In this document: in pieces, positions 55,383 through 64,000 of the stretch
How the letters are laid out: every line of letters starts with the position of its first letter
How positions within the stretch are numbered: the stretch's first letter is position 1
Assembly: GCA_039000515.1 (NCBI GenBank)
Contig: JBCFYV010002255.1
Span: 17,632,890-17,696,889, forward strand
From: Timema cristinae
Taxonomy: Eukaryota; Arthropoda; Insecta; Phasmatodea; Timematidae
DNA length: 64,000 nucleotides
Reading direction: 5' to 3'
The notes under the pieces: generated by a model
Database searches by the model: none
What the model was told of the DNA's origin: nothing
Seen by the model: only the letters and a program-made list of their open reading frames with translations
Position numbers and translations under genes: made by a program

Positions 55383-55520
55383 GTGTGTAAGGCAACGGGG
55401 AACCCCCACATTCCTGAACTCCCACAGTCCACGAGATTTCTACCAGATAGTACAGGCAGCAATAACCAGCCGAAAGGCCTGGTGTATGCCCAGTGCCGGA
55501 TGGATATAAATCACACCAAA
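55383..55520. other. GC-richer unknown block
   Basis: GGCAACGGGGAACCCCCACA (with a GGGGAACCCC hairpin), then GGCAGCAATAACCAGCCGAA and GGCCTGGTGTATGCCCAGTG. It may be an extension of SINE-D or a LINE fragment. The 73-codon plus frame here is unrecognised. Confidence 0.25.
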
Positions 55521-56029
55521 CGAATCTTCGGGTTGTTGAATTTTCAAGTTATACATGGTGATTCAATGTTTCAAATCATTTCATTCACGAGTTATACGGG
55601 GTAAAATTTGCTATTTGATGTTTTACCTTAACATTGTTAGGGTAAAGTAATTAATGTATGAGGCTGAAATTTAGTATAACTAAACATTCAGATGAGGTAT
55701 ACATAAAAAATATCTATAATTAGCTAAAGAAAAATAATGTTTAGTGAATAATCAGTTTAAAAATGGTAAAATTACATATGGTTTAGTCACATATAAATAC
55801 TGTTCTTTTGATACCCCAATAATTTGATTTTATCTAATTTTGTAGTAGGCATACACATGTCACTATTAAAATTAATTGGTTTTTTACCCAAATCTATATA
55901 TTAACTTTATTCATGTGTCCTAATTGATAGTAACAAATATATATTTGAAATACCTATAAGAATGAATATAAATCGAGTCAAACCGTTTAAGAATAGATTT
56001 TTCTATTTTTCTGAACGTCAGTAAAGGCT
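55521..56029. other. unannotated AT-rich sequence
   Basis: Nothing recognised. Confidence 0.4.
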
Positions 56030-56380
56030 GATCATATTACCGGGACCAGTATGAGCATCGACCCGTGAACCTTGACGTTGAAAACCGATACCAATGTTAA
56101 CGAACCTTATGATGCCCACTCCCCTTATCCCCGACCCTGAGAAGTCCCAAGCAGAGCCAACTATCGTAGCATACTACACTGACAGTTCACCGAAGCACGT
56201 CACTCACATAACTGACCGAATAACCCAGCAACCTGTATGTGTCCGTGTGTGTGTATGAATGTGTATGTGTATGCGTAAGGGATGAGTGGTCATAACAGGG
56301 TTGCCTGCCGCAGGGCAAACAAACCCGCCACCCCCATTACCGACCATTTATAGGGTACTGGTCTCTGGCAACTTATTAAA
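56030..56380. other. GC-richer unknown block with GT microsatellite
   Basis: Contains ACCGGGACCAGTATGAGCAT, CGACCCGTGAACCTTGACG, a TGTGTGTGTATG microsatellite at 56240-56270 and CTGCCGCAGGGCAAACAAAC. Read on the minus strand, GGTTCACGGGTCGATGC is B-box-like. It may be a further SINE or LINE end. No copy elsewhere in the window. Confidence 0.3.
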
Positions 56381-57160
56381 AAATAAAAACGCACCCCAAA
56401 GGTTTCTGACGCTAGTCAATATTTTAATATTCCTAAGAGATGGTTGAAAAAATATTTTTTTAATGGATGAGCCGGCAATAAACCTCCAGTGTATTATCAT
56501 ATTGCCACCTAACATCTATTTTAGGAGAGCATTTAAAGTACATTAAAAATTTTAAATAATATAACAGCTTGTATGTAAAAAAAATTTTTTAGATAAATAA
56601 TCAATAGATAAAAATAAATATGAACCGAAAAAATTGTACCTAAAGTATATTTAGATAAGTTGGATAGAAATACAATTGTAATAAACTGTTGCGCATGAGT
56701 AGATATTTTTATTTTAAAAGTTATTTTTTCATGCTTAGGTTAATAAAAATATTACAGACTATTAGTACACTCTTTACACAATTAACAAGAATATGTAATT
56801 TATAGGTCGATTTTTTATAAAATAATTCGTTGCAAAACTTTTTTTTTAATTATTACAATCAGTCAGTCACGTGGCGTGGTGTGGCTTGTTGCCAGTGTAG
56901 GGAGAATGTGTTCAAATTGCACTTGTGAAGTGTTTTCATAGCTCAGTATAACACTTATCGGATATATAATAACGAAAATACATATTATTGTGAGGTATGT
57001 ATTGCAAAGACTAGTTAGTTGTTAGTGAAGATATATCACAGGTAGTTTTAACAATCTCTGCTTAGTCTGTAAAACACTTCAATGTAAGCCTTTATGATCA
57101 GTGTATCTGGTTTTAAATATTCTAAAGGTATGAGTTTAAAAATAAGAATACACTCTATTT
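56381..57160. other. unannotated AT-rich sequence
   Basis: Nothing recognised. Confidence 0.4.
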
Positions 57161-57162
57161 AA

Positions 57163-57360
57163 AGTGGTCACGCTAAAGCGTGCATAGTTTGTTTGTCACA
57201 ATCTGATAGTATCCTGGCTGAAATAAACGGATCTTTTGAACAAGATACAGGCCCCATCCCTAACTTCAATATGAACGATAGGACGACCACATCAACAAGT
57301 AACAATTATATCCACACTCTGGCATCGAACAAAGGTCCCCTACAATCGCAGAAGGTATTC
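57163..57360 (+). other. weak candidate coding segment
   Basis: The frame from 57163 is open for more than 80 codons. Up to about 57357 the translation (SDSILAEINGSFEQDTGPIP … MNDRTTTSTSNNYIHTLASN) looks protein-like, with mixed codons rather than AT-driven residues. CAGAAG followed by GTATTC could be a donor. There is no ATG at the start and no strong acceptor. Beyond it, a TATATATAC palindrome takes over. Confidence 0.2.
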
Positions 57361-57767
57361 CCGTTGAGTGTATATATACTATATATATACATTCAACGGT
57401 ATTCCTAATCACTCAACCACAAGTGATGGTCGTGACAGAAAAAATACATATATCTACAGTTTAGCTATTTTTTTTTTATTTCACATGAAAAACGTTTATA
57501 TTTATTTAATAATGAAAATTAGTGATTGTGATATTAATTATAATTATTGAGTTAAGTTCAGCTGAGTGCTAGTTGGGATGAATAAACATGATAAAAAACT
57601 TATATTAAGAATATCTCTCAGATTAAACTTTGAGTGTGAAAAAAAAAATTGTGAAAACAATTTTTTTATCTAAGTGCAGCTGGTCAGTTTCAAAACTAGA
57701 TCACAATTGCTAACATTTCACCTAAACCTCAAAGTAATGATAATAAAAATAGTAATATTGACACACT

Positions 57768-58012
57768 TCAGTGACCACGGTGTCTAAGGTGTCACTGTCA
57801 CAATAGATTTGACCGCCGATGACGGGGAGATCGGGGTTTGAATCCTGTTTGGCTGTAATGAGAGTGCTTTTCTCCTAAGTGGTTTTCAAATCTCCCTCTA
57901 CTCAAAGGTGGGTATACATACTATAAATAACACCTTTTTCATCACTTAATCATTAGGGTAATTAGTACACAAGAATATAGCCGGAATGGAGAGTAGGACG
58001 CAGTGATAATAA
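57768..58012 (+). mobile_element. SINE-C
   Basis: The head is CACTTCAGTGACCACGGTGT and CTAAGGTGTCACTGTCACAA. Next come GACGGGGAGATCGGGGTTTG and AATCC. The tail is AGCCGGAATGGAGAGTAGGA plus AAT/AAAT. Confidence 0.84.
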
Positions 58013-58059
58013 ATAAATAATAAGTGAGTTACAAGTACCAAAATACCCCTACTCCCGTA

Positions 58060-58440
58060 ACTTTCCTCCATCCCAGTTTACACACAAACACACGTCGCGG
58101 CGATGTGGCTAATTACCACAGCACTTACCAGATCCAAGAAGTGATATATTAATTCCTCCCTGCCCTCATTTTGAGTCCGGGAGTAGTAGAGGAAACGTCG
58201 GGAATGAAAGTAAACAAGTGGTGAACATCCCAGACTGAATATAGCCCGCTTTTGTCGCGGAATGGTACTCCGAAATTACACGTGGATTACACGTGTTTCC
58301 GCAACCTCCACTGCAGAACGATACACCGAGCACACGTGGTTGCGATACAAGAGATGAGCCTCACAGGAAATCCGATTAGTGGACATGATTCCAGTTGTTT
58401 GTTCCGAAAAGAATCACACAGATAAATACAAAGGTAAACC
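58060..58440. promoter_or_regulatory. GC-richer block with three CACGTG E-boxes
   Basis: CACGTG occurs at 58279-58284, 58290-58295 and 58333-58338, in TTACACGTGGATTACACGTG and GCACACGTGGTTGCG contexts. GTCGCGG words also occur (58097, 58256). Three palindromic E-boxes in 60 bp is unusual in AT-rich DNA and suggests bHLH-type control, but no gene is attached. Confidence 0.28.
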
Positions 58441-58458
58441 CTGATCTTTATAGGAATC

Positions 58459-58750
58459 GGTGACCTGGCAGTCTAGTCGGTAGGGTTTCAGACTTCTGTG
58501 CTGGGTGTCCGGGGTTCAATCCTCGGTCTCAGCACAGATTTATCTGATTGCCAAACCTTTCCTTCACCTCTGACAAGACGTGTATTAATCACAACTTGTG
58601 AATTTGTGAAATGACAGGCCTCCACCGTGGTTCGGATTCCAAGTTAAGCTGTAGATCCTCCATTTCATCTCACAATCACCCTACCATTACACATTAGCTT
58701 AAGTGCGTACAGCCCGAACGTGTAGTAAGACGCGGTGCTAATAATAATAA
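58459..58750 (+). mobile_element. SINE-A
   Basis: The head is GGTGACCTGGCAGTCTAGTC with GGGGTTCAATCCTCGG. The body is TCCACCGTGGTTCGGATTCC. The tail is CAGCCCGAACGTGTAGTAAG plus AAT repeats. Confidence 0.9.
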
Positions 58751-59817
58751 TTATTTAAATAGTTTTTTAGTGTTAATTTATTGATATTAAAAAACTATCG
58801 AAAGTGACATATGCATATCCTATTACTTGATGTATAAATACATTAAAGTTGTTTTTAGATTATGTTCTTATTATGAAAATTGTATAAATGTATGCAATAT
58901 ATAAATTTGTATTATGTTATATGTATAGTCAGTGAAGAAATAACGATACTCAAAGAGAGAGAAAACTAAAGACACCGAAGAATGAAGACGGAAAGAGAAT
59001 TGAAAGTCACAAGGGTCAATAATAATGGCGGGAGCCATCTTTGCCAGCCTTTCAAGAGAATCAGAGCTAGAGCGGATAGAGGGTGGGGGAATAAGGGGGG
59101 TGATAGAGGTTGCGGGAAGGAGGAGAGAGGGTCGGGAGAGGGCTAAAGCGTCAGCAGCGTCCAGACGCCCGGCTGACTATTTCAATTAGCTCGACGCGAA
59201 CACACATACACATACGGGCTATATTGCCTAGTGGAACATTTGGCAGTCGTGATTGAAATTGCAGTAGAGCCAATATTAATAAAAAAAAATATCTCTTGTT
59301 CACATCACCTAAGGGTATAGGTTTTTATTAGCGGTGCTTTATGCTTACAAAAAAAAATATTCAATATTTTAAACAAATTTTATAATAATATTTTATCAAT
59401 TATCTCACTAACCGATTTTAATATATTAGAGTTTAGACAGAAAATTGAGCTGGACCAGGTCATTCTCGAAATTTCGAAAGTTCGAACTAAACGATTTTAT
59501 ATATATATATATGAAAGGTACGTGGTAGATAGGAGTAGAGTCGTATTACACACATTTTCAAGGATGATTTTTATATTTTAAACCCCATAATTACCCCATA
59601 AAATACTGTTTTTATTAATCCAATTATGACAAAACTTATTTAAAACAAAATCTAGAGTGCATTATAAAGGTATCATGATTGTCTAATAGATGGTAGCACT
59701 TATTTAATTTGAGCTAAAATTGGTTTCTTCTCCTTTTCCTCTGAACCCTTATATATATATATATACACACACACATACATGTGTGTGTGTGTTATTTATT
59801 TCAAGTTATATATCTAT
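58751..59817. other. unannotated sequence with simple repeats
   Basis: A purine-rich block (GGGGGAATAAGGGGGGTGAT, 59084-59150) and a (TA)n-(CA)n-(TG)n palindrome at 59750-59792 (TATATATACACACACAC … TGTGTGTGTGT). The rest is AT-rich. Confidence 0.45.
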
Positions 59818-60018
59818 ATACCAATTACTCTAATGTGTTATATATGAAGAAGGTTTAATTTAGAGGAAGTGTACCCGTATTTGTGTGGAAATAATAGTGG
59901 AGAACCTTTTAGGAAAAACCACCTTTAGTTCACCCGACTGGGATCAAAGATGATCACCTCGTCATCGGAAGTCTAGTCGATTGCGAAAGAGACAGATTAT
60001 ACCATGCGGCGACTAAAA
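59818..60018 (-). mobile_element. SINE-C, reverse
   Basis: TAATTACTCTAATGTGTTAT, GAGGAAGTGTACCCGTATTT, CACCCGACTGGGATCAAAGA and AGTCTAGTCGATTGCGAAAG. The distal tail is replaced by TA-rich DNA. Confidence 0.75.
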
Positions 60019-60296
60019 GGAGTTACAGGAAATATTCCGGAAAAAAAAAAGGAAACGCTTGCATGTTTTTAAATGTAAAAATAAATGGCGTGGTGTGAAG
60101 TGTTGTCAGAATAAAGTGATCTTGTTAAAACCGTGTTTCTTGTATGTGCTAGCCCATTCAATCCACATTTGAGGATCATATAAAGTATCATCTGTACTTG
60201 CTTTACATGAGGATGTACGTTCGTTGATACTTGATAAATGAGTGCTTTTAATGATTGATGAGAACAATTCACAGTTGCAATTTCAACAAATTCCAC
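60019..60296. other. spacer
   Basis: The frame 60069-60296 (minus) is unrecognised. Confidence 0.35.
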
Positions 60297-60660
60297 ATAA
60301 GGAGAGGATGCAGGAAACGCGAGAAAAGGCCCGTGTTTTTGTAGTATTTATAGCAAAATCTTTTTGGCCAAAATAAATAAAATCTTTCTCCAGTAGACAC
60401 AAAGTTTAATCTTCTTCACACGTTGATATCAACAGTTGTTTAAAATCAGTCATGAGCGTAGCAGCATAAGATGACAAACTTATTAAATGAAGAGAGAAAA
60501 TAATTGTAATTACATTCCAAGACATCCTTGACAGATATTACAGAAATTTAAATTCTATGTTTCTACTGGAGCCGTATTTGATTTATTTTGACAAATTAAA
60601 AATTACATTACAACTCATAAAACACTTGTCTTTTCTCACGTTCCTTAAATCCTCGCTTAA
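60297..60660. mobile_element. hairpin MITE, copy 7
   Basis: The ends are ATAAGGAGAGGATGCAGGAA and TCCTCGCTTAA. The arms are TTGTAGTATTTATAGCAAAA / TACAACTCATAAAACAC and the centre GATATCAACAGTTGTT. Diverged. Confidence 0.8.
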
Positions 60661-60798
60661 ATTAACATCAATACACAGGTTGCAAATCATTATAATTAAA
60701 CGAATATCAATATGGAGAACAACATATTTCAATTATTTTAAATTAACAGATACATTCTTAAATTATGAGTGAAGAACTACCTTGAGATCGGGACGAAT

Positions 60799-60858
60799 TC
60801 TGGATAGCAGCATTGACACGCTAAATCATAAGCCCCGGGTTCGATTCCCGTGTATAGG
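60799..60858 (+). pseudogene. tRNA-like copy 2, decayed
   Basis: TCTGGATAGCAGCATTGACA … GGGTTCGATTCCCGTGTATA matches the 46284-46354 tRNA-like sequence, with the D and anticodon arms damaged. The 45 bp before it (TTATGAGTGAAGAACTACCT, GGGACGAAT) also match, so it is a repeat. Confidence 0.6.
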
Positions 60859-60865
60859 TGTTATC

Positions 60866-61732
60866 AAGTGAGCGTAACGTATTGTATTTAAATTTGCAAG
60901 GGATACTTACAGCCCGTTAGTAAAATATCAACCTTCTATGGGGTTTTTTAACATGAATGCTCGCCTCTCTTGCGAATCTGTCGACGCAAACGATGGTGTG
61001 AGAGGGTGTAGGCGGAAGGCAAACCAACCTTGACGGGTGTCTTGAGTTGAGGATGTGGAGCAATTTTAAATTAACTCTGCTAACTCTGGTCAAATTCACT
61101 GGTTGAAAATACTTATTATAAATATTCTATGAAAGGAAGCAGTTATACCCTGACGGATTACACTATGGTTCAATATTATAAGCTACTCGAATATAGAATA
61201 TAGAAATATCTCCAATAGGTACAACATCAGATTTCGAGAGACCTATGTTTCTCTTTTTTTTAAATATATATTTTTAGATTTTTCAATACGGGATTCAAAA
61301 CGTGATTTGTATCCATTTTTCTGTCAGGATATAGGATTTTTTTTTTCAAGTCTTGGATTTTTATCATAAATATGGCATATGCCAAAACTATATCTATAAC
61401 TCTAGCCACCGTTTCCTAATTTCTCCCCCTCCCAGATTTTACTCTTTGAAAAAAAAAAAGTTTAAAGAATTTAGGGGATAGCTACAGCAGTAATTAGTAT
61501 GTCCAGTTTGAGCTTTATATCTTATCGAGAAGCTTGATAAAAACTTTGTACAGACAGCCAAATATTTACCACATGGCTTTTATTAGGCCTAGATGAACTC
61601 CATTTCAGAACAGTGCAAGGTTTGCTTGCTACATCACAGCGTAAAAACATGGTAGGTATTATTATATTAAGAAAATATATATCAAGGTCTTTCTGTTTTT
61701 TAAATTTTTGATCGTTGTTTTATAACGAAAAC
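60866..61732. other. unannotated sequence
   Basis: The frame 60917-61099 (minus) is unrecognised. The rest is AT-rich. Confidence 0.4.
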
Positions 61733-61742
61733 AAGCGTCTTT

Positions 61743-61748
61743 AATAAC

Positions 61749-61786
<38 letters not shown>

Positions 61787-62213
61787 GCACCGCGTCTTAC
61801 TACCCGTTCTGGTTATACGTACTTACGCTTATGTGTAATGGTAGGGTGATTGTGAGATGGAATGGAGGACCTACAGTTTAACATGGAATTCGAACCACGG
61901 TGGAGGCCTGGCATTCCCTATTATTAATATTATTAGCACCACGTCTTACTACCCATTCGGGTTATAAGCACTTACGCTAATGTGTAATGGTAGAGAGATT
62001 TTCAGATTAAATGGAGGACCTACAGTTTAACGTGGAATCCTAACCACGGTGGAGGTGGCATTCCACACATTCACAAGTTGTGATTAAAACACGTCTTGTC
62101 AGAGGTGAAGGAGTTTGTCAATAAGATAAATCTGTGCCGGGAGCGAGGATTTAACGCCGGACCCCCAGCAGAGAAGTCTGACACCTTACCCCTAGACCGC
62201 CAGGTCACCCACC
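61743..62213 (-). mobile_element. SINE-A/SINE-A dimer with perfect target duplication
   Basis: Read on the minus strand, a complete SINE-A (62213 to about 61925, head GGTGACCTGGCGGTCTAGGG) with a short AAT tail is followed directly by the 3' part of another SINE-A (from GGAATGCCAGGCCTCCACC) with a long AAT tail (61748-61787). The pair is bracketed by AAGCGTCTTT at 61733-61742 and 62214-62223. The single outer duplication shows that the two units were inserted together. Confidence 0.88.
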
Positions 62214-62255
62214 AAGCGTCTTTCATACTTTAAGAATACTTGCACACCACACCAC

Positions 62256-62482
62256 CTTGACTCTCACAATAAACCATACTGCCGATGATCGGAGATTATA
62301 GTTAGAATCTCAATCGGGTGTATTGAAGTGGTATTTTTTTAGTAAATAATTTTCCACTCTCCTACCAAGTGAATGCAAATAAATTTCCCTTAAAATGAAT
62401 CCTAACCTCATTCTTAGCTCATTAGCGTATTCAATACATGCATATGTATATAGAATGAAGAGAAATTAAGACGCGGTGGAAA
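62256..62482 (+). mobile_element. SINE-C, 5'-truncated
   Basis: CTTGACTCTCACAATAAACC, GCCGATGATCGGAGATTATA, GAATCTCAATCGGGTGTATT, TTTCCACTCTCCTACC and the tail AATTAAGACGCGGTGG. Diverged. Confidence 0.78.
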
Positions 62483-63152
62483 ATAGAAATATATGTATGT
62501 AACCTCAAAATGTCGAAGCTATATTGTATTTTTAAGATGATTACTAATAACATGAAAGATTATAGGCCTACTAAATAATGTATAGTTTAATACAGGAAAA
62601 GAAACTTATGTTACATTACAAAATAACAAACAAACAAACATATAAGATAACTAAGGTAAGTTGATACTTTGTGCAGTGTCTTCTCTTTTTAAATCCTAAA
62701 ATATCCAGTCACATATGATTTTAGAAATAAATGAGAATCGTTTTATTTAAACCTCGACAACGATCATAAAGTTTTTATAGTGCTATTTCATAGTAAAAAG
62801 TTATACAGTCGTGACTTTTAAATTCACTTTTATTCAATCCCCACAAAGATAATAAAGTTTAGTAAAGTGTTTTTCTTACATGAATAACTGATTTTTTTAA
62901 CACAATACGATGAGTGATATAAAAGTTTGGTATATTGCTGTTTGCCGCCTACAAGATGGCAAAAGTTTTGTTTAACGTCGGATAAGATGCTAGCGATGTT
63001 CAACTTAAATATCAATCCAATCCAATACAAATATTTTTTATCAAACCAGCGCCGGTTCCTTTTGAATATAATTAATTTTATAGCCATAAGACCAACAATA
63101 TAAATCAAAAAGTATGGTTATTAACTTCATAATAATTTATTTTCTCCATTAA
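62483..63152. other. unannotated AT-rich sequence
   Basis: The frame 62830-63108 (minus, 92 codons) is Lys/Ile/Phe-rich with no known motif. Confidence 0.35.
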
Positions 63153-63161
63153 TTATAAGTT

Positions 63162-63455
63162 ATTGTAATTATTAGCACCACACCTTACTACCTGTTCGGG
63201 CTATACGCACTAACGCTAATGTGTAATGGTAGGATGATTGTGAGATGAAATGGAGGACCTACAGTTTAACGTGGAATCCGAACCACGGTGGAGGCCTGGC
63301 ATTTCACACGTTCACAAATTGTGATGAATACACATCTTGTCAGAGGTGAAGGAAGGGTTTGGTAATCAGATAAATCTGTGCCGAGACCGAGGATTTAACC
63401 CCGAACCCCCAACACAGAAGTCTGACACCCTACCCCTAGACCGCCAGGTCACCAG
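63162..63455 (-). mobile_element. SINE-A, reverse, with 9-bp target duplication
   Basis: TTATAAGTT occurs at 63153-63161 and 63456-63464. The tail ATTAGCACCACACCTTACTA is at the left. The middle is GTGGAATCCGAACCACGGTG. The head CTACCCCTAGACCGCCAGGT is at the right. The frame 63337-63543 overlaps it. Confidence 0.92.
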
Positions 63456-63464
63456 TTATAAGTT

Positions 63465-63809
63465 GAAGGGGTCCCGAATCGATTCAGGGTGGGATAAGTA
63501 TGATATATTTATGCATGTATGGTTTGCCATGATATTAAATTAGTGAATATCAATTTTAAGGTAACAACTAATATAATTTGTGAATTTCCTAGATGAGCAT
63601 TAAATTCCACAATAGAAATAAAAAATTCCTCCTATAACTGAATGAGAGATGACTGGGTAAAATGTGTTATCACCGATAATGTAACACACGCTGATTCGGA
63701 AGTTTATTGTGAAATATTAAGGTTTATTCTACAAACAATGGTTTTTAATTTGTTGTAGGAAAAATGATGATGCAACTTCTTAATCATTAATCCTGTTATA
63801 TAAATTAGT
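63465..63809. other. unannotated AT-rich sequence
   Basis: Nothing recognised. Confidence 0.4.
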
Positions 63810-64000
63810 TTAAGGTGGAGGTGAAAGAAGTGCGACTTAAGGGTCTATATTTTCACAGCTGTTATATTTTTTTTTTTAGAAATAAATCAAATAGTGCTTC
63901 AGCGGATAAGTTCGGTTTAATTTTAGACACTAAGTAATCCCAAAAGTTCTTAAATATTTGCGCTAAGGACCTTATTGGGTCAATGCACAGTAAAACAATA
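63810..64000. mobile_element. hairpin MITE, copy 8, cut by the window edge
   Basis: It starts TTAAGGTGGAGGTGAAAGAA. The inner words (TTTCACAGCTGTTATATTTT, AAATAGTGCTTCAGCGG) are diverged. Only the left half is present. Confidence 0.65.

Overview
This window looks like non-genic, repeat-dominated nuclear DNA of an arthropod, most likely an insect. The base composition is AT-rich, there are two short runs of degenerate TTAGG (the insect telomere motif), and tRNA-derived SINEs, hairpin MITEs, hAT and Tc1/mariner-like fragments and dead LINE 3' ends are dense. I cannot name the species. I see no complete, recognisable host gene and no prokaryotic features; the operon, RBS and terminator concepts do not apply. 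Family names SINE-A to SINE-G and repeats X, Y and Z are my own labels.

Layout. 0-10 kb: a TA-flanked MITE, SINEs, a 44-bp minisatellite followed by a TTAGG-like run, a CpG-rich patch near 7.2 kb, and the first of eight hairpin MITEs. 10-20 kb: a LINE 3' end (minus strand), a minisatellite of about 1.8 kb (about 42 copies of a 42-43 bp unit), a chimeric SINE dimer at 16.0-16.5 kb, and repeat Y. 20-30 kb: a second TA-MITE, a well-formed candidate host exon at 22992-23090, a SINE split by a hAT-like element, two hairpin MITEs, a retroposed fragment near 27 kb, and a MITE at 29.1-29.5 kb. 30-40 kb: a 175-codon open frame (minus), a LINE fossil near 32 kb, and 50-bp and about 135-bp tandem arrays at 33.9-35.6 kb. 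40-50 kb: LTR-like fragments, SINE-F, a hAT end inside another SINE-C, a near-perfect hairpin followed by a tRNA-like sequence, and three more copies of repeat Y. 50-64 kb: a promoter-like motif cluster near 51.15 kb, more SINEs and hairpins, a second hairpin plus tRNA-like unit, and a SINE-A dimer with a perfect 10-bp target duplication.

How the parts relate. Three SINE subfamilies (A, B and C, about 36 units) have different tRNA-like heads but one 3' tail of about 55 nt ending in (AAT)n. This implies that one partner LINE mobilises all of them. Several insertions keep 9-13 bp target-site duplications. Two are dimers duplicated as a unit. Two hAT-like insertions hit the same A-box position of SINE-C. 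The hairpin MITEs are almost wholly palindromic and end in TTAA. All coding-gene statements are weak: the best host candidates are the 99-bp exon, the 175-codon frame and the promoter-like cluster.
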